Shown: positions 1 through 8,123 of the stretch, piece by piece | How positions within the stretch are numbered: the stretch's first letter is position 1 | Layout of the letters: the number at the start of each line of letters is the position of its first letter | Source: an uncultured Gammaproteobacteria bacterium | Lineage (GTDB): Bacteria > Pseudomonadota > Gammaproteobacteria > GCA-2729495 | Direction of reading: 5' to 3' | DNA: 18,295 nucleotides | NCBI GenBank assembly: GCA_947258805.1 | Contig: CAMYJV010000026.1 | Span: forward strand, 1-18,295 | Notes under the pieces: model-generated | Database searches by the model: none | The model's input: the letters and a program-made list of their open reading frames with translations, nothing else | Told to the model about the DNA's origin: nothing | Translations under genes and position numbers: made by a program

Positions 1-721
1 CGGCCACGGGTTCGCCTTCTTCAGTGAAGACTTCCAGGGTCTTGTTGCGAGCCGCTGGTGCGGTCAGGGCTTCAACGCAGACCTCGGCAACGTCGGCGCG
101 GGGAATCCTTGCATTGTCCAGCAATGGGTCACCCTGGACGGCGACTACGCGGACTTTGCCGCCGGGCTCGTTGATCAGGCCGCCGGGTCTGACGATCGTG
201 TAGGGCACGCCGCTGTCTCGCAACGCCTGCTCGCCCTGCGCTTTCCAGATCAGCACCTTGCCGAAAAACCGGTTGAGTGAATGGTCCTCGTGGGTGACTC
301 CCATGGAAGACACGAGAACGAACTGCTTGACGCCTGCAGCGGCCGCGGCATCTGCGAGGTTCTTTACGCCTTCGTAATCCACCTTCTCCGGTCGGTTGTT
401 GCCCGACGCGGCGGTGGCGCCCACTGCAGAAATCACATAGTCGACGCCGTTGAAAGCCGGCGTGATGGTGGCCGGAATCGTGATGTCACCCGTCACCAGT
501 TCCACCTGAGGACCAAGGACTTTGCGCCCCTTCACCGCATCCCGCACGAAGGCCTTTACCGTGTAACCCGCATCCTCGAGCCTGGGCACCACCAGTTTGC
601 CGGTCTCGCCGGTGGCGCCAATGACCAGCACGGTGCCAGCGGCAGAATGGCTCCCGGCAGAGGCGCCGGAGCAGCACAGGCAAGCCAGTAGTGCGATGAA
701 GACTCGACGGCTCAGGTTCAT
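1..721 (-). CDS. Exported NAD(P)-binding SDR family protein (NmrA/atypical SDR-like), 3' end cut by window edge
   Basis: About 240 residues are visible, reading from the ATG at 719-721 off the left edge with no stop. After the leader comes a Rossmann start, VLVIGATGETGKLVV (G-A-T-G-x-T-G dinucleotide loop), then a VxGD segment (VTGDITIP), VDYVISAVGA, FVLVSSMGV and YTIVRPGGL. This order is typical of atypical SDRs of the NmrA/SDR_a5 type, which bind NAD(P)H and may be reductases, epimerase-like enzymes or redox sensors. The substrate cannot be read. The N-terminus MNLSRRVFIALLACLCCSGASAGS has an SRRVFI twin-arginine motif, a hydrophobic core and an ASA-G cleavage-like site, so export by Tat of a folded, cofactor-loaded protein is inferred. 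It lies 30 bp downstream of the DUF423 gene on the same strand and may be cotranscribed with it. Family is fairly certain; function is unknown. Confidence 0.85.
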   Translation of the reverse strand, partial: MNLSRRVFIALLACLCCSGASAGSHSAAGTVLVIGATGETGKLVVPRLEDAGYTVKAFVRDAVKGRKVLGPQVELVTGDITIPATITPAFNGVDYVISAVGATAASGNNRPEKVDYEGVKNLADAAAAAGVKQFVLVSSMGVTHEDHSLNRFFGKVLIWKAQGEQALRDSGVPYTIVRPGGLINEPGGKVRVVAVQGDPLLDNARIPRADVAEVCVEALTAPAARNKTLEVFTEEGEPVA

Positions 722-751
722 GGGGTTCTCCGTTCGGTTTCAGGCCAGCGG

Positions 752-1156
752 CTAGGATACCAATGGCGTCTTGTCCCGGGCACGCAGCACCGCCACGGCG
801 ACCAATAGCCAGGACAGCATGAACAGCGTGCCACCGGTGGGCACGATCTCGCCAATGGCTTCAGGTGCGCCGAGGGTTTCGGCGTAGATCAGTCCGGAAA
901 AGATCAGGATTCCCAACACCATGGCCGCGCCCGCGAGTCGCAGTGGCCAGGACTGCCCAATGCGGGCGCTCAGCAGGCCGACCAGGATCAGGCCGATCGA
1001 GTGATAGAACTGCATATCTACCGCCCAGTGCCAGGATTCCTGCTTCGCCGCACTGATGGTATCGGCGAGGCCGTGAAACCCGTAAGCGCTCAGGGCACCG
1101 GCCGCCGTGAGCAACACGCAGCCAATGACGATGAAGCCGCGCTCGATGGTCTCCAT
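752..1156 (-). CDS. DUF423 family small inner-membrane protein
   Basis: This 134-residue protein has four predicted membrane segments (roughly residues 7-26, 49-66, 72-92 and 106-126). Family landmarks are GALSAYGFHGL near residue 20, the MQFYHSIGLILVGLL stretch, LIFSGLIYAETLG and the PTGGTLFMLSWLLVA block, which match the usual pattern of DUF423 (YgdD-like) proteins in order and length. The biochemical role of the family is not established. A strong ribosome site (GGGAGGA about 8 bases before the ATG at 1154-1156) supports the start. The gene diverges from the aldo/keto reductase across 66 bp and is followed on the same strand by the exported SDR gene. Confidence 0.88.
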   Translation of the reverse strand: METIERGFIVIGCVLLTAAGALSAYGFHGLADTISAAKQESWHWAVDMQFYHSIGLILVGLLSARIGQSWPLRLAGAAMVLGILIFSGLIYAETLGAPEAIGEIVPTGGTLFMLSWLLVAVAVLRARDKTPLVS

Positions 1157-1222
1157 CTGAACATCCTCCCTGTTTTTAGCCGGATGCTATTCTAGGCTGC
1201 ATTCCAAGCACGGGGGGTCGCT

Positions 1223-2206
1223 GTGGAGCAGCGCGAACTGGATAACACCGGTATTACCATCTCGGCCGTCGGGCTGGGCTGCATGGGCCTGGTGGGCTGG
1301 TACGGCGAGCGGGACGACCGTGAGGCGCGGGCCACCATCGATCGGGCCCTGTCCCTCGGCGTCACGCACTTCGACACCGCAGCGGTCTATCAGGACGGCG
1401 CGAACGAGGAGTTTGTCGGCGAGTCTATCCGCAGCCGTCGTAACCGCGTGTTCCTGGCCACCAAGTGCGGGGTCCGGCGGAGCCCGGAGGGCAAGCTGGT
1501 GTCGGACAACCGGCCGGAAACCATTCTCCAGTCCTGCGACGAGAGCCTCGAACGCCTCGGCGTAGATCACATCGACCTGTTTTACCTGCATCGCATCGAC
1601 CCCGAGGTGCCGCTGGACGAGTCCGTCGGCACCCTGGCTGACCTGGTTGCCGCCGGCAAAGTTCGCTTCGTTGGCCTGTCCGAAGCCAGCGCCGATACGC
1701 TGCGTCGGGCCCACGAGATTTACCCGGTAGCGGCGCTGCAGTCCGAATTGTCTCTGTGGACTCGCGAATCCGCCAAGCCGGCCCTGGATGCGTGCCGGGA
1801 GCTGGGCGTGGCCTTCGTGGCTTACAGCCCGCTGGGGCGCGGCTTCCTCACGGGTGCCATTCGCAGCCGCGATGACCTGAGTGCCGATGACACCCGCCGC
1901 CTGTTTCCCCGCTTCGACGACGACAACCTGCGCCGCAACCTGCCGGTGGCGGAGCGGGTCGAGGTGCTGGCAGCGCGCTTCAACTGCACGCCGTCGCAGC
2001 TGGCCCTGGCCTGGGTGCTGGCCCAGTGGCGCGGCGTGCTGCCGATTCCCGGCATGAAGACGCGCGAGCATCTCGAAGATAATCTCGGTGCGCTGGACAT
2101 CGACATGTCGGCCGTGGACCTGGATTTCATTGCTCAGTCGCTGCCCGAGAACCTGGTCTTCGGCGAACGGTATCCCGATAGCATGATGCAGACGGTGAAT
2201 GTTTAG
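1223..2206 (+). CDS. Aldo/keto reductase
   Basis: A 327-residue single-domain TIM-barrel oxidoreductase, full length for the family. It would reduce aldehydes or ketones with NADPH in the cytoplasm. The catalytic tetrad is visible: Asp51 and Tyr56 in HFDTAAVYQDG, Lys81 in FLATKCGV and His113 in FYLHRID. The cofactor-side motifs GLSEAS, YSPLGRGFLTG (about 201-211) and PIPGMKTREHLEDN (about 264-277) are also present. The overall pattern resembles the AKR13/YakC-like group, but the substrate is not predictable. The start is GTG at 1223, preceded by a run of six G (GGGGGGTCGCT) that can serve as the ribosome site. The next gene begins inside its last codons (8 bp overlap), so the two are likely translated together. 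Confidence 0.95.
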   Translation: MEQRELDNTGITISAVGLGCMGLVGWYGERDDREARATIDRALSLGVTHFDTAAVYQDGANEEFVGESIRSRRNRVFLATKCGVRRSPEGKLVSDNRPETILQSCDESLERLGVDHIDLFYLHRIDPEVPLDESVGTLADLVAAGKVRFVGLSEASADTLRRAHEIYPVAALQSELSLWTRESAKPALDACRELGVAFVAYSPLGRGFLTGAIRSRDDLSADDTRRLFPRFDDDNLRRNLPVAERVEVLAARFNCTPSQLALAWVLAQWRGVLPIPGMKTREHLEDNLGALDIDMSAVDLDFIAQSLPENLVFGERYPDSMMQTVNV

Positions 2207-2699
2207 GCCGGGCCGTGCATGGCCGCTCGTTGTCGCTCTGTTCGTTGTCGCCTGCAGTCTGACCCGGCCCCCGACGCAGATGCCAAACATTCGCATTGCG
2301 GCCATCGAGCCCGAAAGCATTGGCCTCAATCAGCAGGTCTTCTTGCTGCGCGTGGTGCTCGATAATCCAAACGATGTGACACTCCGGGTCGCGTCCGCCA
2401 CCCTGCGCCTTGATCTCGAAGACTTGCGGGCCGGTACCGGTGAACTGGTGGAGGGTTTCTCACTGCCTGCCGGCGAACAGGGCACTGCGACGGTGCGGGT
2501 CGTCACCGACCTGGTGAGCCAGGCGCCGCAGTTCCTGTCGTGGTTAATGTCCGGCGATGCCACGCTGGACTATCGGGTGACCGGGTATTTTGACCTGATC
2601 GGCCTGGGGTTGGGGCGTGTCCCGGTGGACGAGAAAGGGCTGGTGCCGCTGCGGCCCGGCCCACGCAGCATGAAGCGTGACGACACCGTTGCGTTGTAG
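2199..2699 (+). CDS. LEA14/WHy-type (LEA_2 domain) lipoprotein
   Basis: This 166-residue protein starts with a short lipoprotein signal (PLVVALFVVAC, acylated Cys19 predicted). It continues as one beta-rich domain from about residue 28 to 150. The segment FLLRVVLDNPNDVTLRVASATLRLDLE carries the NPN motif and alternating hydrophobics typical of the LEA_2/Water-stress-hypersensitive-response fold. Bacterial members are usually lipid-anchored in the envelope and are loosely linked to desiccation or other stress; the mechanism is unknown. The ATG at 2199 overlaps the end of the aldo/keto reductase gene by 8 bp. The helical-protein gene follows after 35 bp, so the three probably form one transcript. 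Confidence 0.82.
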   Translation: MFRPGRAWPLVVALFVVACSLTRPPTQMPNIRIAAIEPESIGLNQQVFLLRVVLDNPNDVTLRVASATLRLDLEDLRAGTGELVEGFSLPAGEQGTATVRVVTDLVSQAPQFLSWLMSGDATLDYRVTGYFDLIGLGLGRVPVDEKGLVPLRPGPRSMKRDDTVAL

Positions 2700-2734
2700 A
2701 CTGTCGAGACCATGACCCAAGGGGGGCGAAGATC

Positions 2735-3289
2735 GTGACGACTTTGCAGGAACGTATTGCCGGTGAGCGGCGCCGTCTGCGGACCGTGCGCCAGAAATTA
2801 TCGGCGGCCGTGGAGCAGACAGCCAGGGGCAATGCTGACTGGGCGCCGTTCTACACGGCTGTTGGTGATTACATGGAGACGGCCATGGAGCGTTTGCACG
2901 CCCAGGACGTCAAGATGGGCGACATGATCCGGGCCAAGGTGGAGAAGGTCGACGCCAAGGTGCAACAGGCCCTGGATGAGCTCGACGAGCGGCTGGCGGG
3001 CAATCAGCAACGCCTGGACGAGTTGCTCAAGGCCCGGGACGCGTTGCGCGAGCAGGGCGCGGCAGCGGTGGAACAATTCGAAGCCGCAGCGAAGGAATTC
3101 ACCGACTTCATCGTGCGCAACATGGGCCACCATGGCGGCACGACGGACCTGGCGGGCAAACTGTTCAAACCGGCTGACTGGGAGTTCATGGCCGGGGTCT
3201 CGGATGAAGCCATGGCCCACGAAGTGAAGCTGTACGAGAAGGTCGAAACCGCGACGCCGGCCGATCTCGAGCTGAAAGAGGAATCCTGA
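2735..3289 (+). CDS. Unknown alpha-helical/coiled-coil protein
   Basis: I do not recognise this 184-residue protein. It has no signal peptide or membrane segment and looks almost wholly helical. Residues 1-30 and about 50-125 are rich in Glu, Lys, Arg, Gln and Ala with heptad-like spacing (for example VEKVDAKVQQALDELDERLAGNQQRLDELLKARDALREQ), so a coiled coil is expected. A more polar part with HH (MGHHGG, about 130-135) and FKPADWEFM follows. Several His and acidic residues recall helical-bundle metal proteins, but the spacing does not match a hemerythrin signature. The start is GTG at 2735, with GGGGGGCGAAGATC before it; the nearby ATG at 2712 runs into a stop at once. It is the last gene of the likely three-gene run and stops 4 bp before the opposing TlpA-like gene. 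Confidence 0.75.
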   Translation: MTTLQERIAGERRRLRTVRQKLSAAVEQTARGNADWAPFYTAVGDYMETAMERLHAQDVKMGDMIRAKVEKVDAKVQQALDELDERLAGNQQRLDELLKARDALREQGAAAVEQFEAAAKEFTDFIVRNMGHHGGTTDLAGKLFKPADWEFMAGVSDEAMAHEVKLYEKVETATPADLELKEES

Positions 3290-3293
3290 CGGT

Positions 3294-4550
3294 TCAGGCG
3301 CGCTCGTCGAGCAGCAGGTCGACGAAGGCGGTGAATTCACGCTTGTAGTTCTCGTGCTCCTGGCCGGTAGCGGGGCCTGGAAACGCGGTGTGTATGCGCC
3401 GGACCTTGCCGCGGCGGTCGACGAAAATCGTCGTGGGAAACGCAATTACGTCAGTCAGCATGGGCAATTTTTCAGCGCGGGCCTCGGGGCTCGAGTCGCC
3501 AACGTACAGTATCGGGTGTTCGATCGCGTAACGGTCGCGGTACGCGAGCAGCTGCGGTCTCGCGGCTGCAAAGTCTTCCTCGTACTCAAACATCAGGTAC
3601 AAGGCTTCCAGTCCCTGTTCTCGGCGTGATTCCAGGAACGGCACCAGGAACCGGGCTTCGTCATGGCAGGTGGGGCACCAGGAGCCGCCGAGTATCACCA
3701 GGACGACCTTGCCGTCGAAGCGCCCGCCGGGCAGCGTTACCGGTTCGCCGTCGAGGTCAGTGAACGTAAAGCTGACTTCGTCGTAGCCGTCCTTCAGGTA
3801 GGTCAGCGTGGTGGGGTCTTCAAGCTGGAAGTCGGGGTTACGCCGCGCCGACCATTCCGCCTGCTTGTAGGTCACGGAATCGAAACTGCCACGCAGCTCC
3901 CCGTCGGCATCGAGTTCGGCGAGCCACAGCTGCGTGCCGTTGCCGTCGAAGGTGGACAGGTACAGCGAATTATCCCGCGCTTCGCCATACAGGTAACGGT
4001 AGTCGCCCACCTGGGTCCACACGGTGCCGCCCACATAGGGACCGTCCTGGGTGAATAGCGCAATCGCCGGCTGGCGGAAGTCAAAGTCCGGTACGTAAAT
4101 CTCGACCTGCCAGCGGCCGCTGAAATCCGCGTACTCGGCAGCCGGTTCGGGGAAGAAACGCCAGGTGTCGCCGCGGGTGGCCTGGAACGGCAGCCGGGTG
4201 ACGTTGCTGCGGCGCTTCAGCCGAATTTCCCCGTTCATCTGCTCGCCGTCGATCCGGGCGCTTAGCCCGGCCGCGTAGGACGGAAAGTTCAGCCCCAGGC
4301 TGCCACTGTCATCCGTCAGCACCTGTTCTACGGACATTCGTTCGGGGCCGTTCAGGTAGAAGGCCTGCAGGCCGTCGGGACCGGCAACGAGTTCAAAATT
4401 AAACGGCAGGGTGCGCCCGAAGTGTTCCACTTCTGCGCGCCACGGGCCCGTGGCGACGGCTGCGCGTGGCGAAGCAGTTGCTGGGGTTTCAGCCGGCGGT
4501 TCGCAACCGGCGATCAGCACCGGCAGCAAAATCCAGATCCACTTTCCCAT
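3294..4550 (-). CDS. TlpA-like thioredoxin-fold lipoprotein
   Basis: A 418-residue predicted lipoprotein: the signal MGKWIWILLPVLIAGC has a clear LIAGC lipobox with acylated Cys16. Residues about 35-240 form a beta-rich N-terminal domain that I cannot name. Residues about 260-415 are a TlpA/ResA-like thioredoxin domain: KVVLVILGGSWCPTCHDE with active-site Cys292 and Cys295, the cis-proline loop AFPTTIFVDRRGKV (Pro372) and a final helix. Such proteins reduce or exchange disulfides in the periplasm; the partner is unknown. The lipobox fixes the start at 4550, although the upstream GGDEF/EAL gene ends only at 4489. This leaves a 62 bp same-strand overlap and no clear Shine-Dalgarno, so translational coupling is plausible. 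Confidence 0.9.
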   Translation of the reverse strand: MGKWIWILLPVLIAGCEPPAETPATASPRAAVATGPWRAEVEHFGRTLPFNFELVAGPDGLQAFYLNGPERMSVEQVLTDDSGSLGLNFPSYAAGLSARIDGEQMNGEIRLKRRSNVTRLPFQATRGDTWRFFPEPAAEYADFSGRWQVEIYVPDFDFRQPAIALFTQDGPYVGGTVWTQVGDYRYLYGEARDNSLYLSTFDGNGTQLWLAELDADGELRGSFDSVTYKQAEWSARRNPDFQLEDPTTLTYLKDGYDEVSFTFTDLDGEPVTLPGGRFDGKVVLVILGGSWCPTCHDEARFLVPFLESRREQGLEALYLMFEYEEDFAAARPQLLAYRDRYAIEHPILYVGDSSPEARAEKLPMLTDVIAFPTTIFVDRRGKVRRIHTAFPGPATGQEHENYKREFTAFVDLLLDERA

Positions 4551-6900
4551 GCCCCGATTCTACACGCGCGTCCAGTTGCCCATTGTACTCGGCCAGCCAG
4601 CTTGGGAACTGCTCTGCCGGCATGGGTCGGGCGATCAGGAAACCCTGGGCGCGTTCGCAGCCGTGGGCAGCGAGCCAGCGCATCGTGGCGCGATTCTCGA
4701 CACCCTCCGCCAGCACGTCCAGGCCGAGATTGTGAGCAAGTTCGATGGCAGCGCGTACGATGGCCACGTCGGCCCGGTTAGCCGGCAGATCCATCACGAA
4801 GGCGCGATCGATCTTTACCTCGTCCACCGGCAAATTCTTGATCTGGACCAGCGATGAGTAACCGGTGCCGAAATCGTCGATGGCGATCTTTGTGCCGAGA
4901 TCACGCAGGCAATTCAGCACGCGCCGCGCGTCCTCCAGGTCTTTCACCAGGGCCTCTTCGGTGATTTCCAACACCAGTTTGCGGGCGGTGAGATCATGGT
5001 CCCGCAACAGCTCGGCGATCGCGCAGGGCAGGTCAGGGTTCTGCAGGTCTCGCCCCGACAGGTTCACGGATACGTGCAGGTTCAGCCCCTCTTCTTGCCA
5101 GAGCCGGCACTCGCGGATCGACGCGGTCAGCGCCCAGCGCGAGATCATGGAGATGTTGCCCGACTGTTCGGCCAGCGGAATGAACTCGTTTGGCGGCAGA
5201 AAGCCGAGGGTCGGATGATCCCAGCGTACGAGCGCCTCGGCGCCGCAGATGCTGCCGTCGGCCAGGTTGACCTTCGGTTGCATGAACAGCTTCAGCTCAT
5301 CTTGCCGCACCGCGCGCCGCAGGTCGCCCAGGAGCGTGACGTGCCGAACGTGCAGGTCTTCGCGGCCATCCTCGTACACGCGGATGTCTGCATCGGCCGC
5401 CTTCGCATCGTTTTTTGCCACCGTGGCGCGCAGCAACAGTTTTTCCGCGTCGGCACCGTGGCGCGGAAAACAGCTGATTCCGATGCTGGCGTCCAGGCTG
5501 ACGTTCAGGTCACGCACCGACAGACCGGCGCTGAGCAGACGCAACAACTCATCCGCGCAGTCCTGTGCACCGTCGTCATCGACGCCCGGCAGAACGGCCA
5601 GGAAGGCGTCGACTTCCAGGCGTGCAAGGATAAATTGTGAATTCAGGCTTGCGCGCAGCCGCTCGGCGGCCTGGGCCAGCAGCGCGTCGCTGATGTCGTG
5701 GCCCAGGGATGACCCGATGTCGGCAAAGCTGTTCAGGTCCACGACCATCACGCTGACCGGCTCGCCGGTCTCGTCGGCGCTGGCGACCGCGCCGGTCAGC
5801 AGCTCCAGGCCAAGGAATCTGTTGGGCAGGCCCGTGAGTTCGTCGAATTGCGCCTGGTAAGTAATGCGCTCCTCGCGTTCGGCGATGCCTTCCTGCATCG
5901 CGTTAAAGCTCACGGCCAGCTCGCCCAGTTCGTCCTCGCTTTTGACGTTTACCGGCGTCGAGTAGTCACCTTCGCGGATGCGCCGCGCCGCTCGAACCAG
6001 TTGCTGCATCGGGTCGCCAATGCGCCGGGCCAGCATGGCCGCGCCAAGCAGGGCCAGCAACGCTGCCAGGGCGCCGACGGCCAGCGCGTGACGGCGCAGC
6101 TGGCGGTACGGGGCCGTGGTATCCCGCACCGATTCCTGCAACAGGATCGTAATGGCCGCAGACTTGGGAATGAATTGTCGCTGCACCGCTTTGAACCTGT
6201 TGCCGAGCAGATCAACGCTGAAGATGCCGCTGCCGCTGAACTGGCCCGCCGCAACTCCCTGCATCAGGGACTTGAGGGATTGGGGCTCAAGCGTCGAGGC
6301 CAGTGCCACTCTGGCGCCCGGTTCTGAGCGATACACCGTGGCGGATAGCCCTGTCAGGGACTGGATGTTCCGGGTCAGTTTGCCGTCAATGGCGTAACCG
6401 ACCGACAGCCAGCCCACCGGTAGCGGCGCGCGCACCGGCACGGTGACCATTTCGAAGCTGCGCCCGTTGGCGTCCATGGACGAGCGCGACAGCCCCTGCT
6501 CGCCGGCCCGGCTGACCAGGCCGGGGAAGCTCAGGCGCGGTGGGTCCAGCGGATCGCTGGCAGCAATCAGCTCGCCGTCCAGGTCCAGCAGCAACGCCAG
6601 GTCTCCGGCGGCGGCCAGGCTGCGTTCCGCCAGGAGCTCAGGCAGGGCATTCAGGTCGGCACCAGCTGCGGCTGCAGAGAATTTCTCGTCCAGGCTTGCC
6701 AGCAGCACGGTCTGGCGTATTTGCTGGGCGCGGGTCGCCATCAGCTCGTCGAAGACCCCGCCCCGGGCGGCCAGGGACTGCTCGATGCGCGCGTCGCTAT
6801 CCCGGGCTGCCCAGAACAGCACCGGCGCCACGGTCATCGTCACCGTGAAGGCCACCATCACGGCGGCCAGGATCTGGATTTTGGTGCGGATCTTGCGCAT
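4489..6900 (-). CDS. Membrane HAMP-GGDEF-EAL protein, probable c-di-GMP phosphodiesterase with degenerate GGDEF
   Basis: 803 residues. Membrane segment about 9-30, a periplasmic sensor region about 31-268 (Cache-like by layout), a second membrane segment about 271-292, HAMP about 291-343, GGDEF-type domain about 348-512 and EAL domain about 520-772. The EAL domain keeps the catalytic set: E555-A-L, Asn613 (SVNLSG), Glu645 (LEITEE), Asp675/Asp676 (DDFGTGYSSL), Lys696, Glu732 and QGF at 752-754. Hydrolysis of c-di-GMP is therefore expected. The GGDEF signature is replaced by E-V-D-A-F (429-433) and the usual RxxD inhibitory site reads LNSQ, so this domain should not make c-di-GMP and may only regulate. 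The start MRKIRTK leads straight into the first membrane helix; no Shine-Dalgarno is visible. It overlaps the following TlpA-like gene by 62 bp. Confidence 0.93.
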   Translation of the reverse strand: MRKIRTKIQILAAVMVAFTVTMTVAPVLFWAARDSDARIEQSLAARGGVFDELMATRAQQIRQTVLLASLDEKFSAAAAGADLNALPELLAERSLAAAGDLALLLDLDGELIAASDPLDPPRLSFPGLVSRAGEQGLSRSSMDANGRSFEMVTVPVRAPLPVGWLSVGYAIDGKLTRNIQSLTGLSATVYRSEPGARVALASTLEPQSLKSLMQGVAAGQFSGSGIFSVDLLGNRFKAVQRQFIPKSAAITILLQESVRDTTAPYRQLRRHALAVGALAALLALLGAAMLARRIGDPMQQLVRAARRIREGDYSTPVNVKSEDELGELAVSFNAMQEGIAEREERITYQAQFDELTGLPNRFLGLELLTGAVASADETGEPVSVMVVDLNSFADIGSSLGHDISDALLAQAAERLRASLNSQFILARLEVDAFLAVLPGVDDDGAQDCADELLRLLSAGLSVRDLNVSLDASIGISCFPRHGADAEKLLLRATVAKNDAKAADADIRVYEDGREDLHVRHVTLLGDLRRAVRQDELKLFMQPKVNLADGSICGAEALVRWDHPTLGFLPPNEFIPLAEQSGNISMISRWALTASIRECRLWQEEGLNLHVSVNLSGRDLQNPDLPCAIAELLRDHDLTARKLVLEITEEALVKDLEDARRVLNCLRDLGTKIAIDDFGTGYSSLVQIKNLPVDEVKIDRAFVMDLPANRADVAIVRAAIELAHNLGLDVLAEGVENRATMRWLAAHGCERAQGFLIARPMPAEQFPSWLAEYNGQLDARVESGHGKVDLDFAAGADRRLRTAG

Positions 6901-7120
6901 GCAGGGGCGGGCCGGGGCCGGCGCTCAAAAAGCCGATCAGACCAGCCACTCTATAGACTGGGGCCGCCAGACTATGTGCAATGGGTCACGGACCTGCCGC
7001 AGCACGGCGCGGCGGGTAGCTCCGCATTATGGAAAGTGTCCCCGCAAGCTGCGGAAAACCGTGATGGCCCGGCCTGGACCGCGACGCCACCATGGGGCCC
7101 AGGAACGGGGTGGGAACCAC
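6901..7120. other. Divergent intergenic region between the EAL gene and the propeller gene
   Basis: This 220 bp gap must hold the promoters for both divergent genes. A TCTATAGA palindrome at 6950-6957 could give a -10-like TATAGA toward the EAL gene, but the best -35 (TTGCAC) is 20 bp away, so it is weak. A small hairpin, CCGCA-AGC-TGCGG, lies just before a run of A near 7043-7055. No small gene, RNA gene or strong terminator was recognised. An in-frame upstream extension of the propeller ORF through this gap would run antisense into the EAL gene and was not accepted. Confidence 0.4.
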
Positions 7121-8056
7121 GTGACCAAGCTGTCGACCATGAAACCCTTCGCGGCCGGGGACATCTTCCTTGGCTGCACCTACCTCTGCGATCCGGATGA
7201 CGATCACGCTGGAGACGGGCGGATTCTCCAGTTCAGCCGCGACCTGGTCCCCAAGGGCACGCTGTACACGGAGGGCACTACCCACCTGGTCGTCAACCTG
7301 CGTTTTGCGCCCGACGGCACGCTGTGGGCTTTCGATCCCTTCGCCCGCGCGGTGGTGAGGGTAGGGCCGGACGGTGTGCAGTTGCCGGCCGGGGACTTCG
7401 GTGACCGGGGCTGGGGCAGCATTGCCTTCGCCGGCGATGGCTCTTTCCTGCTCTGCGAATACCTGTGTGGCGACCAGCCCTACCAAGGCGGCGCGATGCG
7501 CTGCCTGCCCGGCACCGATGTCGTGGGCTATGGCCGCCTCGCACGCTTCGCTGCCGATGGGCAGAAGATCGGCGAATTCGACCCTGGCCTGTCGCCGTCA
7601 CGAACAGGTTTTCACGGCGTGACGCACTGTGCGATGCATCCCGATGGCCGCACGCTGGCCTACATGACGGATCTTGGCGCCCGCGTGATGCGTTTCGACA
7701 TACAGGTGGGGCAGCAGCTACCGGATCTTTTCGTGGTGCCGGAAAATGAGCTGGCCCAACGACTGTGGACTACGGGTGTCGATTACCTGCGCGACGGCAC
7801 GCTGCTGCTGCTGAGGGGCAACCGCATCGACTTTGTCGACGCCGGTGGCAACGACGCGCGGCAGATCCAGCTCGATGACTACGGCTATGCAATGATCACC
7901 GTGGCGCCGGGCGACACCCATGTGTTGGTGACGAATATTTTCACCGGGGTGATGTCCCGCGTCGATCTTGCCAGCGGGACGATTACCGGGCAGATCGACA
8001 CGGGCATGGCCAAGCCTTGCCGCAGCCTCGCGGGCGTCGCCGAATACCAAGGCTGA
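7121..8056 (+). CDS. Beta-propeller protein (SMP-30/NHL-like), function unknown
   Basis: 311 residues from GTG 7121; alternative starts in frame are ATG 7139 (305 residues) and ATG 7064. Repeated short strands with turns of the type xPDGTLWAFD, AGDGSFLLCE, HPDGRTLAYM, LRDGTLLLLR and APGDTHVLVT mark a WD/NHL/SMP-30-like propeller. There is no signal peptide, so it is probably cytoplasmic. Two blades carry the same motif C-x-Y-L-C (Cys19/Cys23 and Cys112/Cys116), each followed by a G-x-G-R-[IL]-x-x-F strand. Further Cys are at 128, 170 and 300. The reaction is not known; lactonase activity cannot be claimed because a full metal-site set was not identified. It precedes the RND exporter on the same strand by about 50-70 bp and is probably cotranscribed with it. 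Confidence 0.78.
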   Translation: MTKLSTMKPFAAGDIFLGCTYLCDPDDDHAGDGRILQFSRDLVPKGTLYTEGTTHLVVNLRFAPDGTLWAFDPFARAVVRVGPDGVQLPAGDFGDRGWGSIAFAGDGSFLLCEYLCGDQPYQGGAMRCLPGTDVVGYGRLARFAADGQKIGEFDPGLSPSRTGFHGVTHCAMHPDGRTLAYMTDLGARVMRFDIQVGQQLPDLFVVPENELAQRLWTTGVDYLRDGTLLLLRGNRIDFVDAGGNDARQIQLDDYGYAMITVAPGDTHVLVTNIFTGVMSRVDLASGTITGQIDTGMAKPCRSLAGVAEYQG

Positions 8057-8123
8057 CTGACCGCCTGTAGCCCGCGCGGACTGTCCCATTGGCCGCGCCG
8101 CACTGGCTGTGGACAATGCGCGC

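Noticed and set aside
1187..2329. 380-codon minus-strand ORF opposite the aldo/keto reductase
   Set aside because: The plus strand encodes a complete reductase with all catalytic residues; the minus product is Arg/Gln/His-rich with no family pattern, a GC-driven shadow.
2735..3289. Hemerythrin-like domain in the helical protein
   Set aside because: His and Glu residues are present, but the H-HxxxE-HxxxH type spacing is not found.
6443..7120. Upstream extension of the propeller protein
   Set aside because: It would be antisense to the EAL gene start, Arg/Ser-rich and without domain features; the propeller begins near 7121-7139.
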